Below are positions 44,659 to 52,360 of a stretch of 64,000 nt of DNA, in pieces (positions within the stretch are counted from its first letter, which is position 1; each line of letters begins with the position of its first letter). The position numbers and the translations under genes were made by a program. The notes under the pieces were generated by a model. It saw only the letters and a program-made list of their open reading frames with translations. It did not search any database and was not told the origin of the DNA. This DNA comes from Methylomonas fluvii (GTDB taxonomy: Bacteria > Pseudomonadota > Gammaproteobacteria > Methylococcales > Methylomonadaceae). Location of the stretch: contig NZ_JACXST010000001.1 of the NCBI RefSeq assembly GCF_014850975.1, positions 1-64,000 of the forward strand, written 5' to 3'.

Positions 44659-47060
44659 GGCGTGCGACGCAGTTGTAAACAGGTACCGACACTTCGGAAA
44701 TCACCATGACTGGCAAGTTCTCGCATTAACTGGGTGCGGGTCAAGCCGGGTGTGTAACTCAGAAAAGTCGCTATCGACTGTTCGTCCACTTCAAGCCATG
44801 TTGAGTCATCCCCAGCCACTGCCATTCGCGCGGGCGCTTGTTGTAATTCGTCCATCCAGTGTCTGATGGCTTGCCGGTAGTGCTGCTTTTTGTGGGTGCC
44901 CGTGTCCGATTTCGCTTTGGACGACTTGGCATTCACGTCCTCTGGGTTGTGGGGTACCACTGAAGCAGACTTGGGTGTGGCGTTGTCCGGCAAGGGTTTG
45001 GCATCGAGAGGAATTTCCTGGCTGATTCCTGGCGGACTGGGTGATAGCGCTGATGGCTTTGGAGTGTTTTTTGACGTGCGCTCGGCATTCTGTTCCCGTG
45101 TCTGAACTGACAATTCTGATTCAATCGGTTGAGGCCGATAGACATCGGGTATGGTGGTGTTGGCCAAAAGCTGTTTGAACATGCCGCTTGGTTCACTGGC
45201 GAGAAGTACGCCACGGATCTGCTGGATCTCTCTGACCTTACGCATAGGCGAAAGCACATCGGTCACCAACCAGCCTTTTTCCTCCAGGACGAGAATAAAC
45301 TGATTGGTTTCCAACTTGAGTGCATCCGGCGTCTTGGGAAAACTCAGCAAGCACTGTTGCTGCACCTCCAAAATATCCGTGCCCCAGCGCCATTGTTCAG
45401 CCGCGACAATGGCAGCCAGTTGAATCAGCCAGTGCCCTGCTTGACCTTGCGAGGCAAACCAGTGTCGGGCCACGTCACTTTGATCTTGCTGAGTATTATT
45501 CGGTGCAAGGGAGTCTGACTCGACTTCAATCACGCCTGTCGAGTCGCTGCTTGGCGATGTTGGCGTGGTGTCGTTTTGATGAGGATCGACCATTTCTCCC
45601 ACCTCGAGACCCGCATGATCGCTTAACCCACTGCCACTGTCTGTCAGCGCATCCATAGCCAAAATTGCCGCTAAATCGGCAGGTAAGATCGGTTCAGCGA
45701 CGTGTTCACTTTTGGGCTCGTCCGCGTTTATTTTGACCGGGTTATCATGCGCCTTCACTTTTCGCCGCTTTCCGACCTTGACGTTAGGTTCGCTCGTAGA
45801 CTGGGAGACTAACGGGATTTGATCAGCAGCAGGTGACTCGGTCTCATCCTTCACTTCGGCACCGATCACAGGGACCGGCGGTTCACCGCTATACACCAGC
45901 TCGATCGAGGCCAAGCGCAACATGAACAAGCTGCCATTCAGACTCTCGGTTTGCATGTGCCAATAACGAAATCGTCCGCCGTTGGGTAGAGATTTTGGAA
46001 TCGCGAGCCCGCGTTCGATCAAAATATCCGCCAGGGTATCTTCATCGCGCGGGATGCCGGGGATATGATCCTTATCCAACAGGCTCAGAATTTCTTTAAC
46101 GGCGGTGCGCCAGACGATATACAGACCGTCTTCGAATCGCCAAATCCTGGCACCTTTTTCGTTGGCCAGCCATTGACCGGATTTAATCAAACGGCGCATG
46201 GCATCGCACAGGTATCGTTCAACCGGCATGCCCATCGCGGATTCCAAACCGTGGTAGTGGGCCTTCAAATCCCGTTCCACACTCATGCAATCGGCGGCCA
46301 TCACCAGCGCATAGCATTTGGAGCCCCGATCCAGGCCATGGATGGTTTCCAACAGAGCTTGCATGATCTCAGGGCCGGGCTCCAGAATGAAGGCACGCGA
46401 TTCGCGGGTCAAAACCCGCTCGATGACCAGTGCAGAAAACTGTTCATGACGTTTATGCCGATTCTCACGCCAGCGCAAAAAATAACGCTCGATGTGATGC
46501 TGGTTAGCCCAATCCGTCAGGTTTTCATCGCAAGGATTCCAAGTGTGTCCGCCGTGTTGGTCGATCACGGCCATGTCGGATACCGGTTTGCCGATGTCAT
46601 GCAGCAACCCGGCAAAACACACAGCCAGTCGCCAACGCAGTTCCAGGGATTTTCTTACTTTAGGGGTGGCATCGGTGGCAAACAGACAGTCCTTGGAGGC
46701 CAGGGTCGCCCAGTGCGCGACCTCCAACCCATGCCGAAACAAACCACCAGCCCCTCGATGATGATGGGACTCTGATGCCGGCAGCAGATGACTGAAGGCG
46801 GCATAACGCGCGATCACCGGCAATACGATGCTTTGAAACAGCGCCTCCGGTAACGCCAATGTCTGTTCGATGGTCTGAATCAGCTCGGCTTGGGTACCGA
46901 GAATGCGTGCAACCGGCGCGGCCGGCAGCCCCTTCATGAAGGGCGGGTAACGTGGAATCTCGTCTTCCTGGATGGCCGGGCAAGGCTCAGGTACGGGTTG
47001 ACTCGCGCCCAACCAACGCTGCAGCCAAGGAATCCGAAATGAAGAGTGATGAGTTTTCAT
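44655..47060 (-). CDS. traI: TraI, MOBH-family relaxase
   Basis: An 801-residue relaxase of the MOBH type. The N-terminal TraI_2 domain has the three-histidine motif H99-H101 (ESHHHRGAGGLFRH) and the HD pair in LLHDIGKPVSD (154-155). The middle, about 430-530, is low-complexity and acidic. A winged-helix C-terminal domain (TraI_2_C) includes ARHWFASQGQAGHWLIQLAA. It would nick oriT and lead DNA into the recipient. The promoter with the shared palindrome begins 39 bp upstream; traI and traD overlap. Confidence 0.93.
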   Translation of the reverse strand: MKTHHSSFRIPWLQRWLGASQPVPEPCPAIQEDEIPRYPPFMKGLPAAPVARILGTQAELIQTIEQTLALPEALFQSIVLPVIARYAAFSHLLPASESHHHRGAGGLFRHGLEVAHWATLASKDCLFATDATPKVRKSLELRWRLAVCFAGLLHDIGKPVSDMAVIDQHGGHTWNPCDENLTDWANQHHIERYFLRWRENRHKRHEQFSALVIERVLTRESRAFILEPGPEIMQALLETIHGLDRGSKCYALVMAADCMSVERDLKAHYHGLESAMGMPVERYLCDAMRRLIKSGQWLANEKGARIWRFEDGLYIVWRTAVKEILSLLDKDHIPGIPRDEDTLADILIERGLAIPKSLPNGGRFRYWHMQTESLNGSLFMLRLASIELVYSGEPPVPVIGAEVKDETESPAADQIPLVSQSTSEPNVKVGKRRKVKAHDNPVKINADEPKSEHVAEPILPADLAAILAMDALTDSGSGLSDHAGLEVGEMVDPHQNDTTPTSPSSDSTGVIEVESDSLAPNNTQQDQSDVARHWFASQGQAGHWLIQLAAIVAAEQWRWGTDILEVQQQCLLSFPKTPDALKLETNQFILVLEEKGWLVTDVLSPMRKVREIQQIRGVLLASEPSGMFKQLLANTTIPDVYRPQPIESELSVQTREQNAERTSKNTPKPSALSPSPPGISQEIPLDAKPLPDNATPKSASVVPHNPEDVNAKSSKAKSDTGTHKKQHYRQAIRHWMDELQQAPARMAVAGDDSTWLEVDEQSIATFLSYTPGLTRTQLMRELASHGDFRSVGTCLQLRRTP

Positions 47061-47099
47061 GGCGACCCATCATGCCTAACTTTTTTTCGAGGTCATCTT

Positions 47100-47127
47100 C
47101 GAAATCGCAATAATTATCGCGATTTCG
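47100..47127 (-). promoter_or_regulatory. 28-bp palindromic operator upstream of traI (copy 2)
   Basis: The exact reverse complement of the traL copy, with half-site CGAAATCGCGATAA on its right arm. It lies 39 bp before traI and 62 bp before the divergent lipoprotein-trfA start, so it could affect both. Flanking bases AGGTC to the left are also shared with copy 1. Confidence 0.75.
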
Positions 47128-47189
47128 ATGACGAGCCCCAAAAAATAATGCTTACTGTGTTGAGTCTTCAAAAATCGACTGGAGACGAC

Positions 47190-47636
47190 ATGAGTATTCG
47201 AAACACCCCCGTTACCTTTCTGGTGCCCATCCTGTTCTGTATAGGCTGTAGTACCTTACCCGCACCGTCTGACTTGGTCAGCGAAACCGTCATTGAATCG
47301 CTGGTTACACCGTCATTGGCCGAGTTACCCTGGCGCCTCGACCACGCTAGACAGCCCAGTCGTTTGGGCGGTTCGGTATGGTGTACCTCATCCATCGAAC
47401 ATGTGGTCAGACGCGAGGATCCGGTATGGCCAACCATAACGGATTCCTCCCTTGATGAATTCGTCAGAAATGAAAGCGCCGAAGCTCCCGATCCCATGAC
47501 CCTGGAACGGGCTTGGCGCAAATACTGTCATCATCAACTGGACCTGACCGACGTAGAGCGCGAGATGCTCCAGCGAAACCCACCGCCGGTGACTTCGCCA
47601 TCCACGCACTGCGACCCCCGCAGTTTGAAAAAGTGA
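47190..47636 (+). CDS. Putative lipoprotein upstream of trfA
   Basis: A 148-residue protein with an N-terminal signal and a lipobox-like FCIGC at about residue 19, then a mature domain without known motif. The ATG at 47190 has GGAG upstream; an earlier frame start at 47046 crosses the palindrome and is not credible. It ends 7 bases before trfA, so the two are probably cotranscribed. Why a lipoprotein is linked to the replication initiator is unclear. Confidence 0.6.
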   Translation: MSIRNTPVTFLVPILFCIGCSTLPAPSDLVSETVIESLVTPSLAELPWRLDHARQPSRLGGSVWCTSSIEHVVRREDPVWPTITDSSLDEFVRNESAEAPDPMTLERAWRKYCHHQLDLTDVEREMLQRNPPPVTSPSTHCDPRSLKK

Positions 47637-47643
47637 GGTGGGT

Positions 47644-48510
47644 ATGACTCAAAATACCGTCACGTCACTGACCAATCTGACCGAACGCTTCCAGTCATTG
47701 ACTGAGCGCAAGAAAGCCCAGCCCCGACGCGTGGAGCCGTTAGCGACACTTCCCAGTTGGCCAACCGGTATGCGTGGCACGCCGAATGCCTGTTTGCGCA
47801 GTGCGTTGTTTGCTGGTGTGCAGGGAAATGAGCGGATAGCGTACAAAAAGCGCACCTTATTGGCGGCCGTCGAGGGCATCGAAGTCCGTTATCTGGGCGT
47901 TCAGCTCAATCAGTCCGATCTGGACGTCTGGATGCAAATCGTGCATCTGTCCAGAATGCAATTGCCGGGCTTTAGCGTAACCTTCAGTGCGCACGCGCTG
48001 CTGATGGCGTTAGGCCGATCGACCGGCAAAAGTCAGCACGAATGGTTGAAGGAATCCATGGCGCGTTTAGGCGGCGCCTTCGTCGAAATCACCTACCACG
48101 GTCGGCAGACGTTTGGTGAAAAAGGCTTTTTGCGCTACCACCGCGACGAAATTACTCAGCGCTATGTAGTGGAACTGACCGAGTCGATGTTACGACTGTT
48201 CGAAGACGGTTACACCCATATCGAATTCGAACAACGGCAGCAATTGCGGAAACATCCACTGGCGTTATGGCTGCATGGCTTCCTGTCGTCGCATGCCGCA
48301 CCGTATCCGTTGAAACTGCAAACGCTTTACCAACTCAGCGGCAGTAGCACCCAAAATCCCCGCGACTTCAAACTGCGGGTGCGTAAAGCCTTGCAGGCCT
48401 TGGTCACTATCGGCGCTATTGAGCGCTTTGAAATCGATGAGGATGTCGTTAAGGTCAAAAAACAACCCACACCAACGCAAAAACGGCATCTCGAACTCAG
48501 GCAACATTGA
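47644..48510 (+). CDS. trfA: TrfA-like plasmid replication initiator
   Basis: A 288-residue protein resembling the TrfA family of plasmid initiators: NACLRSALFAGVQGNERIAY, an LGVQLNQSDLDVWMQI stretch, and a winged-helix half ending in PRDFKLRVRKALQALVTIGAI. TrfA binds iterons and opens oriV. GAGG precedes the ATG at 47644; a GTG at 47638 is an alternative. The iteron array begins 10 bp after the stop, which supports the call. Confidence 0.88.
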   Translation: MTQNTVTSLTNLTERFQSLTERKKAQPRRVEPLATLPSWPTGMRGTPNACLRSALFAGVQGNERIAYKKRTLLAAVEGIEVRYLGVQLNQSDLDVWMQIVHLSRMQLPGFSVTFSAHALLMALGRSTGKSQHEWLKESMARLGGAFVEITYHGRQTFGEKGFLRYHRDEITQRYVVELTESMLRLFEDGYTHIEFEQRQQLRKHPLALWLHGFLSSHAAPYPLKLQTLYQLSGSSTQNPRDFKLRVRKALQALVTIGAIERFEIDEDVVKVKKQPTPTQKRHLELRQH

Positions 48511-48520
48511 CCAAAATGGC

Positions 48521-48716
48521 ACGGCATTCGACTGACGCTATTTTAGCCCGGTCGATGCCACCCCGACACGGCATTCGGCTGACGGGCACACGGCATTCGA
48601 CTGACAGAGGCACGGCATTCGGCTAACAAGGTAACGGCATTCGACTGACACCCCACGGCATTCGGCTAACGCAAAGCACGGCATTCGGCTGACAAAACAC
48701 ACGGCATTCGACTAAC
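48521..48716 (+). repeat. Eight 16-bp iterons
   Basis: Eight direct repeats ACGGCATTCGRCTRAC start at 48521, 48568, 48590, 48612, 48634, 48655, 48678 and 48701. Seven are spaced 21-23 bp apart, about two helical turns, so initiators would bind on one face of the DNA. The first is set 47 bp from the second. Positions 11 and 14 alternate A/G. This is a classic plasmid origin array. Confidence 0.95.
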
Positions 48717-48855
48717 GCTCAGTCGATTTTTTGGAATCGCTGCAAGCCATGACTGGCGTGTCCTACAGCGATTTTCAACAACTCGAAAAAATGGGTGCTA
48801 ATCTATTTATAATCTTTTTTTAATCTTAATAAGGGACTACGCCCCTGTGGATAAC
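48521..48855. other. oriV: oriV, iteron-type replication origin
   Basis: The origin consists of the iteron array, an AT-rich stretch (TAATCTTTTTTTAATCTTAA near 48810-48830), and a perfect DnaA box TGTGGATAA at 48846-48854. It lies directly after trfA. The layout (initiator gene, iterons, AT-rich element, DnaA box) fits TrfA-dependent replication with host DnaA. Confidence 0.88.
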
Positions 48856-48857
48856 TT

Positions 48858-49328
48858 TCAGTCCAAACCTTCGCGTAAACTTTGCCGACAGCGATGAAAT
48901 GCATCGCGGAACTTGCCCAGTAAATCGATTTGTTTGCGTAGATCGACAAACTCGTTTTCAAATTCCTCCACCAACGAGACTTCCCAATCCGGTTCTTTTT
49001 TCAGAATGTGCTGCAAGGGATAGCGATAGCCTTTGCCTTTTTTGATGTGCTGGGTGACCGGTTTGGTGTGGCCGTCGATCGATAGCGATGCGATCAGAAA
49101 CCACTCGATGGTGAACGAATAAGCACTCTCCCTCCGACGGATGCGAACCCCCATTCTGCCGCGTAGCGATGCCGGATGCCTTTTGCGTTCCAGGTTAACG
49201 CGTCGCCAATAATCATCGACCAGCATGCGGGCTTGGCCATGCAAACACTCAACCTGGACTTCCAGCCACTCAATCACGCGTTCATCGGCTAATGCCGATT
49301 CATCGTGCTCTGCATTTAACGAATTCAT
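48858..49328 (-). CDS. mobI: MobI-like conjugative transfer protein
   Basis: A 156-residue protein that resembles MobI of IncA/C plasmids and SXT-type ICEs: LRGRMGVRIRRRESAYSFTI, EWFLIAS, a HIKKGKGYRY segment and a WEVSLVEEFENEFVDLRKQI helix. MobI acts with TraI at oriT, and in the known elements its gene lies beside oriT. Here the gap upstream of the start (49329-49765) carries several repeats. The call rests on recalled motif pattern, not a database match. Confidence 0.6.
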   Translation of the reverse strand: MNSLNAEHDESALADERVIEWLEVQVECLHGQARMLVDDYWRRVNLERKRHPASLRGRMGVRIRRRESAYSFTIEWFLIASLSIDGHTKPVTQHIKKGKGYRYPLQHILKKEPDWEVSLVEEFENEFVDLRKQIDLLGKFRDAFHRCRQSLREGLD

Positions 49329-49765
49329 GTAAAAAACCTATCCTTAACCACAGGTTTTTCTCGGCAAAAAACCTAGTGAGCTTGATGATGAATATTCAAT
49401 GTCTCGGGTATCGTCAAAAATCGAGGCAATGACCTACCACCCTCACGTCCATCGCTAACCCATGTAGGGCAAGGGCTTGCCTGTTCGTGCTGGCCTGACA
49501 TTTTCGATGCTGTTTACCTATACAGGCTTTTGGACAACAACCCTGAATAGGTTTTCCCGTGTGTAGTCATGGCCAGTGCCTAACCCTCAAAGCCCGATTG
49601 CGCACGGCGTTCAGCCTTCCGGTCGTTGTTAGGTTTTTGTGGCACATTTCGGAACTCCGAGTCGAATTGTAGGGATTCGAGCGCGTGGTACGGTTGCGAA
49701 AGGAGGATGATTTCGGCGGTTTCGTCGATGCCGGCCACACAGGGGCATTTTTTTGACCGCTTTGT
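49329..49765. other. oriT: Long non-coding region, candidate oriT
   Basis: No convincing gene. AAAAAACCTA occurs at 49331 and 49366 with AGGTTTTT between them at 49352, forming an 8-bp stem. GGCAAG-GG-CTTGCC lies at 49468-49481, and TCGAAT-N7-ATTCGA at 49662-49680. CTGT-N8-ACAG (49510-49525) matches the classical LexA box. Lying between mobI and traF, it is the best oriT candidate, but no nick site can be named. Confidence 0.45.
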
Positions 49766-49793
49766 CGAAATCGCCAAAATTATCGCGATTTCG
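49766..49793 (+). promoter_or_regulatory. 28-bp palindromic operator upstream of traF (copy 3)
   Basis: The third copy of the tra palindrome, with a perfect right arm and two mismatches in the left arm. TTGACC at 49753-49758 matches a -35 box; 17 bp later AAAATT in the palindrome centre could be the -10. It ends 38 bp before the traF ATG. The bases after it (ATGACGA) are the same as after copy 2. Confidence 0.75.
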
Positions 49794-49831
49794 ATGACGA
49801 CCAGGGCTTGGGTGTCGTAGACAATTGAGCT

Positions 49832-50848
49832 ATGAACCCAAAACACGCTCTGCATCACTTTTTGCTCGTACTGCTACTGCCGACATCGGCGGTTTGTGGG
49901 GATGCGTCTGTCGACAGGCCGGCTGCGTCGTATTTCGAAGACAAACAACGCGGCTGGTTTTGGTACGAGGTGTTGCCGGAGCCGGTTAAAAAATCGCAAC
50001 CCGAAATTCAAGCCGATCAGGAAAAGCCCAAGCCTGACAGTAAACAGCCCAGCGTCGTTCAGGCTGAAGTTGATCACAAAGCTCAAGCCCAGACTGCTGT
50101 AGAACCTCAACCCCTCTCATCCGCCTGGTTGAAGCAAAACCTGGAGCATTACCTAAACCAAGCCATCGACGATCCGAGTCCCGAGAACGTCGCCGCGTTT
50201 TATTACCTGCAGCGGGTGATGATGGACAAAGCCGAGCGTTTTACCAATGCAGCGCGTTACGTGGTGATGTCGGATCCGCAACTCGATGAAACGGTGCGCC
50301 GGCCGGTGGCAACTTATGCGGCCAATGAAGCCAATCATCAGGCCAGCGTGGTGGCCGAGCGTGCTTTGAAAGCGATTGCCGCCCAAGCCGGCATCTTGTT
50401 TTTCTTCCGGTCCAATTGCCCTTATTGCCATGTGCAGACGCCGATTTTGGCCATGCTGGAAAACGCTTATGGATTCAAGATTTATCCCGTGTCGCTGGAT
50501 GGTTTACCGATGCCGAACGGCTTTTTCAGTCAGTTCAAACGGGATAACGGTCAGGCGGCGATGTTGGGGGTTGAACAGACGCCGGCGCTTTTCCTGATGA
50601 AACCGCCCAAGCAAATCGTACCGTTGGCGCAAGGCGCCTTGTCGCTGGAAGAAATCACCGGTCGGATTCTGCTGGCGGCCAAGGAATCCGGATGGATCGA
50701 TGCCACCCAATACCAAACCACCCAGGGCATTCGTAACACGCCGATGTTGTTACCGGCCGCCGGTAGCATCAGCCCTGCGGTCACTCAAGATCCACTGTCA
50801 CTGATCCAGGCATTGCAAGGCAGTGCGCATCTCGGGAGTACGCCATGA
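49832..50848 (+). CDS. traF: TraF, periplasmic pilus assembly protein
   Basis: A 338-residue TraF family protein with a signal peptide (ending near SAVCG), a RGWFWYEVLPEP motif and a thioredoxin-like C-domain with CPYC near residue 196 (FFFRSNCPYCHV). The F TraF lacks this redox pair, whereas related systems keep it. Its stop overlaps the traH start (ATGA). First gene of the traF-traH-traG operon under the copy 3 palindrome. Confidence 0.92.
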   Translation: MNPKHALHHFLLVLLLPTSAVCGDASVDRPAASYFEDKQRGWFWYEVLPEPVKKSQPEIQADQEKPKPDSKQPSVVQAEVDHKAQAQTAVEPQPLSSAWLKQNLEHYLNQAIDDPSPENVAAFYYLQRVMMDKAERFTNAARYVVMSDPQLDETVRRPVATYAANEANHQASVVAERALKAIAAQAGILFFFRSNCPYCHVQTPILAMLENAYGFKIYPVSLDGLPMPNGFFSQFKRDNGQAAMLGVEQTPALFLMKPPKQIVPLAQGALSLEEITGRILLAAKESGWIDATQYQTTQGIRNTPMLLPAAGSISPAVTQDPLSLIQALQGSAHLGSTP

Positions 50849-52296
50849 CGTCATTTTCGCTATCTCGGCGCTATCGTCAGGTGCTGGTGTTGATTCTGTT
50901 GGTTGAAAGTTCCGTTCCAGCCTATGCCGACCTACAGCAGGAAATGGACAGCATGTTCGGTACCATGACCAACTTCACGGCGCCGACCGCGCATTTGGGA
51001 CAGCGCCGGGGCGTGATTACCGGCGGCAGCTTGGTGGCGCGCAACGGCATCACCAATACCAACCTGGTTTCCTTCGTGCCGCCGTCGTTCAGCGCCGGCT
51101 GCGGCGGTATCGACTTGTTTGCCGGTAGCTTCAGTTTCATCAACTTCAACCAGTTTGTGCAACTGATGCGTAATGTGGCTGGCAATGCGGCGGGATATGC
51201 GTTTCAGCTAGCCGTCGGTGCCATGTGTCCCTGGTGTGCGTCGGTGATGACCGATCTGCAAAAGAAAATCCAGGAGATGAATCAAATGTTCAGCAACTCC
51301 TGTCGTTTGGCGCAGGGCCTGGTCAATGACACGGTCAAAGCTTTCGATCTGCAAAGCAAAACCAATCTGTCCAATGCCTCGTTTACCCAAGGTATTTCGG
51401 ATGTGTTTTCCAGCTGGACCAATACCAGTACCTTGGGCGATCCGGTACAGCAGATCAAACAGAACGATCCTACGGATATGACCAAGATCATCCAAGGCAA
51501 TCTGGTCTGGCGGGCCTTGGTCAATCAAAACGCCGGCGGTTGGTTCCGGTTTGGTGGCAACAGTTTGCTGGAAGCGGCGATGAGTATTTCCGGTACAGTG
51601 ATTGTCGATGCCCCGCAAGCCGCGCCCGACGGCAAAGGCGAGAACAATGCCATCAGCGCGCCGCCGCCAGTGTTGCGGATCAAGGATTTGATGTACGGCA
51701 ACGATGCCGGCAACAGTTATCAAACCGTCAGGATGTATACCTGCAGTGATGGCCATGACGCCGATCAGTGTCTGAAACCTATGGTCCAGAACGTCAATCT
51801 GGTCGGCTTGAAACAAAGGGTAATGGAACTCTTGCTGGGATCGGCTAATAGCGGCAATGGCTTGATTTACAAATTCTCGACCAACAGCGGCCAGATCACC
51901 GACAGCGAGAAAGCCTTCATGCAAACCGTACCGGATGCCATCGGCGGCATGATCCATAACCTGGCGAGGGAGGATGCCGGCATTGCCAAACTCTGGGCCG
52001 AAGAAGCGGCGCCAGTGATTGCCCTGGAATTGGCGCAACTGATCGTCAACAATTTGCTCAATGCCGTGCAAACCGCTGCGCACATGAATGATCACGCCTA
52101 CGCCAAATTGCTGATGGATGCCTTGAAGGATGCTAGGGAGCAAATCCAGGACGAATACGTCACCATTGCCGGTCGTTATGGCAATCCACAAACGCTGATG
52201 GCGTTTTACCAGCAATTGATGAATACCGTAAAGCCAAAACATTACGGTACCGTGGCGCAATTGCCAGCTACCGGGACGGCTTGGCCAAGTCCTTAA
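50845..52296 (+). CDS. traH: TraH, pilus assembly protein
   Basis: A 483-residue exported TraH family protein. A signal peptide (ending near VPAYA) precedes a TAHLGQRRGVITGGSLVARN segment, the SAGCGGIDLFAGSFSFIN motif typical of TraH, and MCPWCASVM. It acts in the periplasm in pilus assembly with TraF and TraW. Length fits the family. Confidence 0.93.
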   Translation: MTSFSLSRRYRQVLVLILLVESSVPAYADLQQEMDSMFGTMTNFTAPTAHLGQRRGVITGGSLVARNGITNTNLVSFVPPSFSAGCGGIDLFAGSFSFINFNQFVQLMRNVAGNAAGYAFQLAVGAMCPWCASVMTDLQKKIQEMNQMFSNSCRLAQGLVNDTVKAFDLQSKTNLSNASFTQGISDVFSSWTNTSTLGDPVQQIKQNDPTDMTKIIQGNLVWRALVNQNAGGWFRFGGNSLLEAAMSISGTVIVDAPQAAPDGKGENNAISAPPPVLRIKDLMYGNDAGNSYQTVRMYTCSDGHDADQCLKPMVQNVNLVGLKQRVMELLLGSANSGNGLIYKFSTNSGQITDSEKAFMQTVPDAIGGMIHNLAREDAGIAKLWAEEAAPVIALELAQLIVNNLLNAVQTAAHMNDHAYAKLLMDALKDAREQIQDEYVTIAGRYGNPQTLMAFYQQLMNTVKPKHYGTVAQLPATGTAWPSP

Positions 52297-52360
52297 ACGC
52301 TCATTCCTTGCGTCTCCCCGCTATGTGTTTCTTCCACGTTGTATAAAAGGCAGGTTGCCC

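Noticed and set aside
48521-48716. Eight direct repeats resembling a CRISPR array
   Set aside because: Spacers are only 5-7 bases long for most units, and they lie next to a TrfA gene and DnaA box, so they are iterons.
49662-49680. Stem TCGAAT-N7-ATTCGA resembling a tRNA T-arm
   Set aside because: No acceptor, D or anticodon stems could be built around it.
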